Position numbers and translations under genes: made by a program. From NCBI RefSeq assembly GCF_050632395.1, contig NZ_CP192600.1, forward strand, positions 1,798,001 through 1,862,000: a DNA stretch of 64,000 nt, written 5' to 3'. Source of the DNA: JAUYQR01 sp050632395. GTDB taxonomy: Bacteria; Pseudomonadota; Alphaproteobacteria; Rhodobacterales; Rhodobacteraceae. Positions 1-10,313 of this stretch are shown here, piece after piece. The notes under the pieces were generated by a model that was given only the letters and a program-made list of their open reading frames with translations, ran no database searches and had not been told where the DNA came from. Position 1 is the stretch's first letter, and each line of letters starts with the position of its first letter.

Positions 1-1694
1 CGGGTGCGGCGCACACCGATGATGCCTAGCGCAAGGTTGGTGCCTTCGGTCAGAACGAAGGTGAAGGCGATGGTGAACACCGCCCAGTCGGGCAACACCG
101 CCTGCAACGGGTGTGAAAACCCGAAGGGCACGATCAGGAACGACCAGAACACCGGCGCCAGCACGAATTGCGCGATGGTGCCGAGGAACATGATCTGAAA
201 GCCGAGAAACGCCCTTGGCCCAAGCTGCTGCCACAAAAGGCGCGGCGCGCGCATGTGGACGGCCCATGTCATCACGTAGCCCTTGATCCAGCGCGACCGC
301 TGCTTGACCCAAGGCAGGGCGCGGCAATTCGCCTCTTCCTCGGTCACGGTGTCGATGAGTTCGGTGCGGTAGCCGTGGCGGGCCAGGCGGATGCCGAGGT
401 CGGCGTCTTCGGTGACGTTGTGGGCATCCCAGCCGCCGAGCGCGTCAAGCACGCTGCGGCGGAAGAAAAGCGTGGTGCCACCCAAGGGCACGACAAGGCC
501 AAGCCGCGCGATGCCGGGGAGCACGAGGCGGAACCACGCGGCGTATTCGATGGTGAAGCAGCGCGACAGCCAGTTGGTTCGCGGGTTGTAATAATCGAGC
601 ACGCCTTGCAGACAGGCGACCTGCGGGCCGGAGCGTTGGAACCGGTCGACGACCTTGCGGATCTGGTCGGGATCGGGGGCGTCTTCGGCGTCATAGACCC
701 CGACGATGGCACCGCGGGCATGGTCGAGCGCGTGGTTGAGCGCGCGCGGCTTGGTCTTGACCTGACCTTCGGGCACCACGATCACCCGCATCCACGGCGG
801 CAATTCCGCCAGCGCCAGCGCATCGCGGGTGATCTGGTCATCTGCTTCGACCGCGAGGATCACGTCGAGAAGGTCCGGCGGGTAGTCGAGCCGGGCAAGG
901 CGGCGGACGAGGCGGGCGGCAATGTCGCCTTCGCGGTAGAGCGCCACGATGATCGAAACGATGGGCTGCACGCCGTGCGGGGCGGCGGTCGTTGTGTCTG
1001 GCGGTGCGCGAAGGGCGGCGCCAGTGGCGAGAAGTTTGAGCAAAAGCAGAAGGATTAGCGACACCGTGGCAAAGGCGAGGAGGGCCAGACCAGCAGCGAT
1101 GGGGAAGGCGAGGGCCAGAAGGACAGGTGCGGCAAGGCCGGCCATGAGGAGCGGTTCGTCTTGCAAGCGCGGCCATGAGCGGCAGCTTTCGGCCTCTGCC
1201 ACCCGGTTTTCGGCGGTCTGCGCCAGACTTGCGCCGCGACGGGCGTGGATCGCCGCCTCAATCGCCCGGGCGGGCGCGATGGCGAGGCTGGCCGGCCCAA
1301 GCCGGCTTTCCAGCATCGGGCGCAGTTTGCGAAATTCTTCGGGCCGCGACAGCGCGACGACGGTGACACCGCCGGCCTGCCTGCACGGCACCAGCCCATA
1401 GCGCAGGCAATCGGAGGCACCTACAAGGTCGATCAACCGGGGGTCTGGCAGGCTGCGGTCAAGATTGACGACATTGAGCCCCCAGGCGCGGGCCGAGGTC
1501 TGCACCACATCGCGTTCGACGATAAGGCCCCGGGCGCGCAACGCCTCGGGCAAAGGGCCGGCTTCGCGGCCGCGTTGCGAGAGGGCGTGGACCAGATCAT
1601 CGGACCCGACGACCCGGCCGCGCAGCAGCGAGACGCCGAGGCCTTCGGGAGCGGGGACGTGCGGTTCGGTGATCTGGCGGGCGAGTGACGGCAT
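1..1694 (-). CDS. Glycosyltransferase family 2 protein with N-terminal type II secretion ATPase-like domain (partial, C-terminus missing)
   Basis: The reading frame opens with ATG at 1694 and stays open to the window edge, so the C-terminus is outside. The first ~165 residues resemble the MshEN/GspE N-terminal domain found in front of some glycosyltransferases. A hydrophobic stretch of one or two membrane segments follows at about 180-225. The catalytic GT-A domain then shows VSIIVALYREGD, the acidic motif DAEDAPDPDQI (DxD-like), TEDADLGIRL and QRSRWIKGY, which is the QxxRW motif of processive family 2 enzymes. More membrane segments come before the cut. These features suggest an inner-membrane polymerising glycosyltransferase for a surface polysaccharide, but the sugar and product cannot be read from sequence. 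It is transcribed away from carA, in the same direction. Confidence 0.85.
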   Translation of the reverse strand, partial: MPSLARQITEPHVPAPEGLGVSLLRGRVVGSDDLVHALSQRGREAGPLPEALRARGLIVERDVVQTSARAWGLNVVNLDRSLPDPRLIDLVGASDCLRYGLVPCRQAGGVTVVALSRPEEFRKLRPMLESRLGPASLAIAPARAIEAAIHARRGASLAQTAENRVAEAESCRSWPRLQDEPLLMAGLAAPVLLALAFPIAAGLALLAFATVSLILLLLLKLLATGAALRAPPDTTTAAPHGVQPIVSIIVALYREGDIAARLVRRLARLDYPPDLLDVILAVEADDQITRDALALAELPPWMRVIVVPEGQVKTKPRALNHALDHARGAIVGVYDAEDAPDPDQIRKVVDRFQRSGPQVACLQGVLDYYNPRTNWLSRCFTIEYAAWFRLVLPGIARLGLVVPLGGTTLFFRRSVLDALGGWDAHNVTEDADLGIRLARHGYRTELIDTVTEEEANCRALPWVKQRSRWIKGYVMTWAVHMRAPRLLWQQLGPRAFLGFQIMFLGTIAQFVLAPVFWSFLIVPFGFSHPLQAVLPDWAVFTIAFTFVLTEGTNLALGIIGVRRT

Positions 1695-1765
1695 GGCGGC
1701 GCTTCCTTGACCGGGCAAGGATGCGCGCGATGGGTTAACGGGTGGTTAACCTCGTAAAAGCCGCC

Positions 1766-2926
1766 TCAGGCGGCGCGGCGGGCCTGCATCGCGGCGGCGA
1801 AGCGTTCGAAGAGGTAATAGCTGTCTTGCGGGCCGGGCGACGCCTCGGGGTGGTATTGCACCGAGAAGATCGGCTTGCCGTCGACCGCGATGCCGCAGTT
1901 CGAGCCGTCGAAGAGCGAGACATGGGTTTCGGAAACGCCCTTTGGCAGGGTCTGGCTATCCACCGTGAAGCCGTGGTTCATCGAGGTGATCTCGACCTTT
2001 CCGGTGGTCAGGTCTTTCACCGGATGGTTCGCGCCGTGGTGGCCGTGGTTCATCTTGACCGTGCGCGCGCCAAGGGCGAGGGCGAGCATCTGGTGGCCAA
2101 GGCAGATGCCGAACACCGGCAGATCGCGGTCGAGGACGCCCTTGATCATCGGCACGGCATAGGCGCCGGTCGCAGCCGGATCGCCGGGGCCGTTCGACAG
2201 GAACACGCCTTCGGGGTTCAGCGCCAGCACGTCTTCGGCAGTGGCGGTAGCGGGAAGCACGGTAACCTCGCAGCCGGTGGAAGCAAGGCAGCGCAGGATG
2301 TTGCGTTTCGCACCGTAGTCGATGGCGACGACGCGCAGGCCGGGGCCGGTGCGTTCGGTATAGCCCTCGGGCCAGGCCCAGCGCTGTTCGTTCCAGCGGT
2401 AGGATTGGGCGCAGGTCACGTCCTTGGCCAGATCGAGCCCGACGAGGCCTTTCCAGGCGCGGGCGCGGGCAACGAGTTTCTCGATGTCGAACTTGCCGTC
2501 GGGGTTGTGGGCGAGGGCGACGTGCGGCGCGCCCTGCTGGCGGATGGCGCGCGTCAGGCGGCGGGTGTCGATGCCGCCGATGCCGATGCGGCCGATGCGG
2601 GCCAGCCAGTCGGTCAACTCGCCAGTGGAGCGCCAGTTCGACGGTTCGGTCGGATCCCACTTCACCACCATGCCGGCGGCGGCGGGGGTGGCGGTTTCGT
2701 CATCTTCCGGCGTGACGCCGGTGTTGCCGATGTGGGGAAAGGTGAAGGTCACGACCTGGCCTGCGTAGGACGGGTCAGTCATGATTTCCTGGTAGCCGGT
2801 CATCGCGGTGTTGAACACCAGTTCCGCGACCGTCTCGCCGGTGGCGCCGAAGCCGTGGCCGTAGAACAGGGTGCCATCGGAAAGCGCGAGGCAGGCCGTG
2901 GGACGCGGGGTGGAGGCGGATGGCAT
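1766..2926 (-). CDS. carA: Carbamoyl-phosphate synthase small subunit
   Basis: This glutamine amidotransferase subunit supplies ammonia to CarB for carbamoyl phosphate, the precursor of arginine and pyrimidines. The ATG at 2926 gives 386 aa, the usual family size, and GGGAG lies just upstream; an in-frame extension to 3013 has no family support. The N-terminal half has the CarA-specific fold (CLALSDGTLFYGHGFG, FNTAMTGYQEI). The C-terminal half is a class I GATase domain with nucleophile cysteine in FGICLGHQMLALALGA and His/Glu in VQYHPEASPGP. carB is not in the window, which is common because carA and carB are often unlinked in this group. The gene is divergent from the YqeY-like gene and shares a ~180-bp intergenic region with it. 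Confidence 0.96.
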   Translation of the reverse strand: MPSASTPRPTACLALSDGTLFYGHGFGATGETVAELVFNTAMTGYQEIMTDPSYAGQVVTFTFPHIGNTGVTPEDDETATPAAAGMVVKWDPTEPSNWRSTGELTDWLARIGRIGIGGIDTRRLTRAIRQQGAPHVALAHNPDGKFDIEKLVARARAWKGLVGLDLAKDVTCAQSYRWNEQRWAWPEGYTERTGPGLRVVAIDYGAKRNILRCLASTGCEVTVLPATATAEDVLALNPEGVFLSNGPGDPAATGAYAVPMIKGVLDRDLPVFGICLGHQMLALALGARTVKMNHGHHGANHPVKDLTTGKVEITSMNHGFTVDSQTLPKGVSETHVSLFDGSNCGIAVDGKPIFSVQYHPEASPGPQDSYYLFERFAAAMQARRAA

Positions 2927-3110
2927 GGGCGGGACTCCCTTGGCGCAAATCTGGCGCAACCTACGGGCCGGGGGCGGGCGGGTCAAGACGGGGAGGCAAA
3001 AGGATAGTCGCATGATTTCAATGGGTTGAAATTAAGGGGGTGAGTTGCGGTTCGGGGCGGTTGGCTGTATGGTCGGATGTTCGGAAGAAACCCTGGGGAT
3101 GGATAAACCG

Positions 3111-3569
3111 ATGTCACTGCGCGACCGTCTGCAAAGCGCCCTGAAGGACGCGATGAGGGCGAAGGAAGCTGACCGGCTTTCGACGCTGAGGCTGATCAAT
3201 GCCGCCATCAAGGACCGCGAGATCGCCAACCGGGGCGACGGCGGCGAGGGGTTGGTGTCGGACGCGGACATCCTGCAGATCATGGGCAAGATGGTGAAGC
3301 AGCGCCACGAATCCGCGCGCGCCTACGAAGAGGGCGGGCGGCTGGAGCTGGCGGAGAAGGAATTGGCCGAAATCGGCGTGATCCAGGAATTCCTGCCGCG
3401 CCAGATGTCGGAGGCCGAGGTGGAGGCGGCGATTGCCGATGCCGTGGCCGAAACGGGGGCTGCCAGCATCCGCGACTGCGGCAAGGTGATGGCGGCGTTG
3501 AAAGGCCGTTACACCGGGCAGATGGATTTCGGCGCGGTCGGCGCCTTGGTGAAGGGGCGGCTGGGCTAG
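3111..3569 (+). CDS. GatB/YqeY domain-containing protein
   Basis: This 152-aa all-helical protein belongs to the YqeY family, which resembles the tRNA-binding tail of the GatB amidotransferase subunit. The start MSLRDRLQSALKDAMRAKEA is typical of the family, so ATG at 3111 is preferred over in-frame codons at 3045 and 3099. The body shows the expected RLSTLRLINAAIKDREI and IIQEFLPRQMSE-like segment (here IQEFLPRQMSEAEVEAAI) and ends with MDFGAVGALVKGRLG. The family's role is not settled; a tRNA or translation link is inferred from the fold. It is divergent from carA, and its stop overlaps by 4 bases the stop of the convergent DUF2244 gene. Confidence 0.9.
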   Translation: MSLRDRLQSALKDAMRAKEADRLSTLRLINAAIKDREIANRGDGGEGLVSDADILQIMGKMVKQRHESARAYEEGGRLELAEKELAEIGVIQEFLPRQMSEAEVEAAIADAVAETGAASIRDCGKVMAALKGRYTGQMDFGAVGALVKGRLG

Positions 3570-4051
3570 GGCTTCAGCGCCGCGAGGCGGCTGCGCAGGT
3601 CGTGGGCAAGGGCGATGCGTTCCTCTTCCGACAGGAAGGCACCCAGTTCCACCTCGCGGTTGTTGCCCGTCAGGGTCAGGTAATTCGGCACCGGGCCGCC
3701 GGTTTCATGAAGCGTGACACGGACCCAATGGGGATTGGCCTGCCAGTCCTTGCGGGCGCGCGGGCTTTGGTGGGTAAGGGTGATCGTGTCGCGGGTAAGG
3801 TGCAGGTCTTCGACAATGCGGGCATCCTTGTAGCTGCGGTTCAAGGCGAGCCAGATTGCGGCGACGGCGACCACGACAAACGGCAGGATCATCCAGAGCG
3901 CCGACTTGCCGACCAGCCCGAACAACGGGATCGCGATCAGCGCAGCGGTGCTGCCGATGAACCAGACAAAGCCTCGTGGCGACAGGGACCGGTGCGGCCA
4001 GAGGCGCAGGCGGGTTTCGGGCGGTGCGGCGGGTAGGAATTCGTAGGGCAT
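3566..4051 (-). CDS. DUF2244 domain-containing membrane protein
   Basis: The 161-aa protein has the DUF2244 layout. A short N-terminus rich in aromatic and basic residues (MPYEFLPAAPPETRLRLWPH) leads to two closely spaced membrane helices at about residues 28-68, then a soluble domain with RNSYKDARIVEDLHL-like spacing (here LNRSYKDARIVEDLHLTRDT) and the ending GAFLSEEERIALAHDLRSRL. The family is widespread in alphaproteobacteria and often lies near respiratory oxidase genes, but its biochemical function is not known. ATG at 4051 is the only sensible start. It is convergent with, and overlaps by 4 bases, the YqeY-like gene. Confidence 0.88.
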   Translation of the reverse strand: MPYEFLPAAPPETRLRLWPHRSLSPRGFVWFIGSTAALIAIPLFGLVGKSALWMILPFVVVAVAAIWLALNRSYKDARIVEDLHLTRDTITLTHQSPRARKDWQANPHWVRVTLHETGGPVPNYLTLTGNNREVELGAFLSEEERIALAHDLRSRLAALKP

Positions 4052-4105
4052 GGCGCGAAGGTAATGCTGCCGCCGCGCCCGTCAATTCCTACCCGCCGCG
4101 ACCGA

Positions 4106-5470
4106 TCAGCCCAGCCGTTCCAGCAGTTTGCAGTAAGCGGTCTGTCCGGTGCGGAAGTTCGACAGCCGGAAGAACTCGTTTGGGGCGTGCAGGTTTTCGT
4201 CGTTCATGCCGAAGGCGAAGACGGTGGCGTGGATGCCGGTTTCCTGCAGGAGCATCGTCATCACCGGGATCGAGCCGCCGGTGCGGGTGATGTAGGGGGC
4301 TTTGCCATAAACCTCGGTCAGCACCTCGGCGGCTGCGGCGCTGGCGTTGTGGCCGTTGGGCAAAAGGAACGGGTCGGCGCTGCCGGGCAGGCGTTCGACC
4401 TTGACCGTCAGGCCCTTGGGGCAGTGCGCCTCGATATGGGCTTTGAGGAGGTGGAAGATCTGGTCGGGGCGCTGGTTGGCCACAAGGCGGCAGGTGATCT
4501 TGGCGAAGGCTTGGGCGGGAAGGACGGTCTTGATGCCGCCGCCCTGCCAGCCGCCCCAGATTCCGTTCAACTCGAACGTGGGCCGCCCCCAGAGGCGTTC
4601 GCGGGTGGTGTAGCCCTCTTCTCCAAAGACATCCGGCACGCCGAGGCTTTCGATATAGGCGGCTTCGTCGAAGGGGACGCGGGCGATGGCGGCGCGGTCT
4701 TCCACGGTGAGGTCGATGACGTCATCGTAGAAGCCCTTGACGTTGATCTTGCCGTCCAGCCCTTTCATCGAGGCGATGATGTGGGAAAGCCCGTGGATCG
4801 GGTTGGCGATGCCGCCGCCCTGCTGGCCGGAATGCTGGTCGCCTTTGGCGCCGGTGACGGTAACTTCGGCGGCCACCAGACCCTTGAGGCCGGTGATCAG
4901 GTTCGGCTGGTCTTCGGCCCATTGGCTGCCATCGGCCGAAAAGATCATGTCGGCCTTCAGAAGCGCGCCATTGGCCTTGATGAAGGGCGGCAGGTGGGGC
5001 GAGCCGATTTCTTCCTGCCCTTCGAAGAAGAATTTGACGTTCACCGGCAGGCGGCCCGTGGTTTTCAGCATCGCCTCGGCGGAGAGGATCGGGATGAACA
5101 TGCCGCCCTTGTCATCCGACGCGCCGCGCCCGTAGACGCGGCCATCGCGGACCTGCGGATCGAACGGGGGCGTGTCCCAGAGGTCGAAGGGTTCGGCGGG
5201 CTGCACGTCGAAATGGCCGTAGATCAGGATGGTGGGCTTGTCGGCCCCGGCATGAAGCCAGTCGCCGTAGACGACGGGGTGGCCGTCGGTCGGCATCATG
5301 CGGACGTTTTCGATGCCGGCGGCCTGCATGCGGTCGACGACCCAGTTGCCGGCGGTGACCACATCGGGGATGTGCGCGGCGAGCGCGGAAACGGAAGGGA
5401 TGCGGACGAAATCGACGAGTTCGTCCACGAAGCGCTGCTGATGCGCGTCGAGGTAATCTGACCAGTTCAT
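4106..5470 (-). CDS. M20 family dipeptidase
   Basis: This is a 454-aa zinc metallopeptidase of family M20, probably cytoplasmic. Metal-site motifs are visible: ILIYGHFDVQPAEP carries the first metal His and catalytic Asp, RGASDDKGGMF the bridging Asp, and FFFEGQEEIGSP the general-base Glu pair. The dimerisation lid lies between about residues 200 and 330. The length and the long lid match the carnosine/Xaa-dipeptidase branch rather than the short aminoacylase branch. It is the last gene of a minus-strand cluster, 23 bases after the other M20 gene. The natural reading is that it cleaves dipeptides or acyl-amino compounds imported by the ABC transporter encoded upstream; the actual substrate is inference. 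Confidence 0.9.
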   Translation of the reverse strand: MNWSDYLDAHQQRFVDELVDFVRIPSVSALAAHIPDVVTAGNWVVDRMQAAGIENVRMMPTDGHPVVYGDWLHAGADKPTILIYGHFDVQPAEPFDLWDTPPFDPQVRDGRVYGRGASDDKGGMFIPILSAEAMLKTTGRLPVNVKFFFEGQEEIGSPHLPPFIKANGALLKADMIFSADGSQWAEDQPNLITGLKGLVAAEVTVTGAKGDQHSGQQGGGIANPIHGLSHIIASMKGLDGKINVKGFYDDVIDLTVEDRAAIARVPFDEAAYIESLGVPDVFGEEGYTTRERLWGRPTFELNGIWGGWQGGGIKTVLPAQAFAKITCRLVANQRPDQIFHLLKAHIEAHCPKGLTVKVERLPGSADPFLLPNGHNASAAAAEVLTEVYGKAPYITRTGGSIPVMTMLLQETGIHATVFAFGMNDENLHAPNEFFRLSNFRTGQTAYCKLLERLG

Positions 5471-5493
5471 TGTCTGTCCTTTCAGGCGTCTTT

Positions 5494-6666
5494 TCAGGCG
5501 GCGGGCATGCGGGTTTCGACAAGTTCCGCCCAGTAGGAGGCGCCGTAGGGGATCGCCTCGTCATTGAAGTTGTATTCGGGGTGGTGGACTTCGGCGGTGT
5601 TGCCGTTGCCGACCTGGATGTAGGCGCCGGGGCAGACGTTCAGCATGTAGGCGAAATCCTCGCCGCCCATGATGGCTGGGCAGTTGGTGTCGACGCTGCC
5701 GGGGCCGCCGATCTTTTCGGCAACCGCGATGGCGTAGTCGGTTTCCGTCTCGGCGTTGACCATCGAGGGGTAGCCGGGGTTCCAGTCGATCTTGGCCTGT
5801 CCGCCGAAGGCCTCGGCGGTGGAGGTGACGATGGCGCGGAAGCGGTCTTCGGCGATCTTTCGGGTGGTGGCGTCAAAGCTGCGGACGGTGCCGCGCAGTT
5901 CGACGCGTTCGGGGATGACGTTCCAAGCCTCGCTTTCGGTCTTGAAGGAAGTGACCGAGACGACGAGGGATTCCAATGGATCGGCGCTGCGCGAGACGAT
6001 GGATTGGAGGCTGGTGACGATGGTGCAGGCGATGAGCGTTGTGTCGACGGCGCGGTGCGGGTAGGCGGCGTGGCCGCCTTTGCCCGAGACGTGGACGGTG
6101 AAGTTGTCGGTGGCGGCGTAAAACGGGCCGGGCTTGATGGAAAACTGGCCCACGGGCAGGCCGGGCGAGTTGTGCATGCCGTAGATTTCCTTGATGCCGA
6201 AGCGCGGGATCAGGCCATCCTTGACCATCGCCTCGCCGCCCGCGCCGCCTTCTTCAGCGGGTTGGAAGATGACGGCGACGGAGCCGTCGAAGTTGCGGGT
6301 TTCGGCCAAGTATTTGGCGGCGCCAAGCAGCATGGCGGTGTGGCCGTCATGGCCGCAGGCGTGCATCTTGCCGGGGGTCTTGGAGGCGTAGGCTAGGCCC
6401 GTCGCCTCAAAGATAGGAAGCGCGTCCATGTCGGCGCGCAGGCCCACGACATGGCCGCGGGTGTCGGTCTTGCCCTTGATGACGCCGACGACGCCGGTGC
6501 GGCCGATGCCTTCGACAACCTCGTCGCAGCCAAACTCGCGCAGTTTTGCGGCGACGGTCGCGGCGGTGCGGTGAACCTCGTACATGAGTTCGGGGTTTTC
6601 GTGCAGGTCGCGGCGCCAGGCGGTGATTTCGGCCTGCATCTCGGCGAGACGGTTCTTGATCGGCAT
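5494..6666 (-). CDS. M20 family aminoacylase/amidohydrolase (HipO/AbgB-like)
   Basis: The protein has 390 aa, the usual size of the hippurate hydrolase/N-acyl-L-amino-acid amidohydrolase branch of M20. The N-terminus AWRRDLHENPELMYEVHRTA is characteristic. It also has GLRADMDALPI, the metal-site cysteine-histidine motif GKMHACGHDGHTAML, the Glu pair in IFQPAEEGGAGG, and the C-terminal MGGEDFAYM. A strong Shine-Dalgarno (GAGGAGG) precedes ATG 6666. It lies 10 bases behind the ABC ATPase gene and before the M20 dipeptidase, so it should be co-transcribed with the importer. Enzymes of this branch remove acyl groups from amino acids or open auxin-like amides; the substrate here is not shown by sequence. 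Confidence 0.92.
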   Translation of the reverse strand: MPIKNRLAEMQAEITAWRRDLHENPELMYEVHRTAATVAAKLREFGCDEVVEGIGRTGVVGVIKGKTDTRGHVVGLRADMDALPIFEATGLAYASKTPGKMHACGHDGHTAMLLGAAKYLAETRNFDGSVAVIFQPAEEGGAGGEAMVKDGLIPRFGIKEIYGMHNSPGLPVGQFSIKPGPFYAATDNFTVHVSGKGGHAAYPHRAVDTTLIACTIVTSLQSIVSRSADPLESLVVSVTSFKTESEAWNVIPERVELRGTVRSFDATTRKIAEDRFRAIVTSTAEAFGGQAKIDWNPGYPSMVNAETETDYAIAVAEKIGGPGSVDTNCPAIMGGEDFAYMLNVCPGAYIQVGNGNTAEVHHPEYNFNDEAIPYGASYWAELVETRMPAA

Positions 6667-6676
6667 GGTGTCCTCC

Positions 6677-8496
<1,820 letters not shown>

Positions 8497-8500
<4 letters not shown>

Positions 8501-9312
8501 TTTGACCTCGGGTCGAGAATGTCGCGCAACACGTCGCCGACCATGTTGAGGCCAAGGACGGTAAGGGCCACGGCAAGGCCGGGGACGAGGGCTGTCCACG
8601 GTGCGATGTCAAGCTGGTCGCGCGAGGCTTGGATCATCAGGCCCCACGAGGCGGCGGGCGGCTGGGTGCCAAGGCCGAGGAACGACAGGCCCGCTTCGGC
8701 GAGGATCGCGAAGGCGAGGCTGATGGTGCCTTGGACGATCACCGCCGGCAGGATGTTCGGCAGGACGTGGCGGACCATGATCATCACGTCGGTGGTGCCC
8801 GAGGCGCGGGCGGCCTCGACATAGGGCATCTGGGCCACACGCAGCGCCTCGCCCCGGATGATGCGGGCGAGGAAGGGGGTGAAGGCGATGCCGATGGCGA
8901 TGATGGTGTTTTGCACGTTCGGGCCGAGGACGGCGCTGATCGTGAGGGCGAGAAGGAGGGCCGGGAAGGCGAGGAGGGTATCCACCAGCCGCATCAGGAT
9001 GTTGTCGGTGCGCCCGCCGAAGTAGCCGGAGATCATGCCAAGGGGCAGGCCGAGGACGATGCTCATCATAACGGCGGAGACGGCGATTTCAAGCGAGGTG
9101 CGCGCGCCGAGGACGACGCGGAAGAGAAGGTCGCGGCCAAGCTGGTCGGTGCCGAAGGGGTGCTTGAACGAGGGCGGCGAGCGGCGGGCGGTCATGTCCA
9201 TCGCGGTGGCCGCATCGGGCGACAGGATCAGCGGCCCGAGAATCGCGACGAGCGCGATGAGGATGAGGAGCGTCAGCCCGATGATGCCTTTGGTGGTGAG
9301 GAAACGGCGCAT
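8497..9312 (-). CDS. Peptide-type ABC transporter permease (DppC/GsiD-like)
   Basis: The 271-aa inner-membrane protein has the DppC layout. One N-terminal helix (GIIGLTLLILIALVAILGPLI) is followed by the periplasmic HPFGTDQLGRDLLFRV motif that marks this family, then five more helices. The cytoplasmic EAA-type loop is YVEAARASGTTDVMIMVRHV. ATG 9312 is the start, 4 bases after the partner permease stop, and the 3' end overlaps the ATPase gene by ATGA, showing tight translational coupling. It pairs with the DppB-type permease to form the pore. Confidence 0.94.
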
Positions 9313-9316
9313 CGCG

Positions 9317-10264
9317 TCACCCTAGCCTGATGCGGGGGTCGATCGCGACGTAGAGGAGGTCGACGGCGAGGTTTGTCAGCATCACCACGGCGGCGACGAC
9401 AAAGACGGTGGCTTGAATGAGCGGCAGGTCGCGGTTCAGAAGCGCCTGATAGGTCAGCCAGCCCATGCCGGTGTAAGAAAACAGAAACTCCATCACGATG
9501 ATCGAGCCGAAGAGGTAGCCGATCTGGAGGCCTGCGATGGTGATGACCGGGCCGATGGCGTTGGCAAGGGCATAGCGCCAGATCACGGTGCGTTCGGACA
9601 GGCCCTTGGCGCGGGCGACGCGGATGAACTCCTGATTGAGGATGCCGGTCATGGTGGAGCGGGTCATCCGCGTCAGGTGCGCCATGAGGCCGAGGCCGAG
9701 GGCGAGCGAGGGCAGGAAGGCGTGGCGCAGGGTGCCGAGGAAATCTTCGGCAGGATCGACGAAGCCCGAGGACGGGAACCAGCCGAGCCAGCGGGCGAAG
9801 ACGAGGATCATCACGATGCCCCAGAAGAAATCGGGCAGCGAGACGCCAAGGAGGGCGGTGGTGGAGCTGGTGGTGTCCTGCCACTTGTCGCGGTGGACGG
9901 CGGCCCAGACGCCAAGGGGAACGGCGAGCACAAGGGCGATGGTCATCGACATCACGACGATCACGGCGGAGGCGGCGGCCTTTTGCACCAGAAGTTCGGC
10001 AATGGGTTGCTTGAAGATGAGGGAGGTGCCCCAGTCGCCGGTAAGCATCCCGGCGACCCAGCGGCCGTATTGCACGAGGAGCGGGTCATTGAGGCCAAGC
10101 GACTGGCGCAGGCCTTCCAGCGCTTCGGGGTTCGACTGGGTGCCCATGATCATCATGGCCACGTCACCGGGCAGGATGTTCGTCACCGCGAAGGTGACGA
10201 TGGTGATCAGGAACAGCGTCAGGATTACCGACAGAAGCCGGTTCAGGATATAGGTCACGCGCAC
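9317..10264 (-). CDS. Peptide-type ABC transporter permease (DppB/GsiC-like)
   Basis: The 315-aa membrane protein carries the DppB signature: an N-terminal helix (ILNRLLSVILTLFLITIVTF) followed by TNILPGDVAMMIMG, then the conserved LGLNDPLLVQYGRWVAG, and the EAA loop FIRVARAKGLSERTVIWRYA. The listed start at 10264 is GTG; a second GTG at 10258 (giving MTYILNRLLS) has a better-placed GGGGG ribosome-binding site, so the true start may be two codons later. It is the first permease of the cluster, 50 bases after the solute-binding protein gene. Confidence 0.94.
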   Translation of the reverse strand: MRVTYILNRLLSVILTLFLITIVTFAVTNILPGDVAMMIMGTQSNPEALEGLRQSLGLNDPLLVQYGRWVAGMLTGDWGTSLIFKQPIAELLVQKAAASAVIVVMSMTIALVLAVPLGVWAAVHRDKWQDTTSSTTALLGVSLPDFFWGIVMILVFARWLGWFPSSGFVDPAEDFLGTLRHAFLPSLALGLGLMAHLTRMTRSTMTGILNQEFIRVARAKGLSERTVIWRYALANAIGPVITIAGLQIGYLFGSIIVMEFLFSYTGMGWLTYQALLNRDLPLIQATVFVVAAVVMLTNLAVDLLYVAIDPRIRLG

Positions 10265-10313
10265 CCCCGCAAGGCAGGACGGCGGGCCCGGGATAGGGCC
10301 CGCCGCTTTGTCA

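Noticed and set aside
1742..3007. 421-aa open frame antisense to carA
   Set aside because: Shadow of carA; composition is the usual Gly/Ala/Val/His/Arg reverse-frame pattern without motifs.
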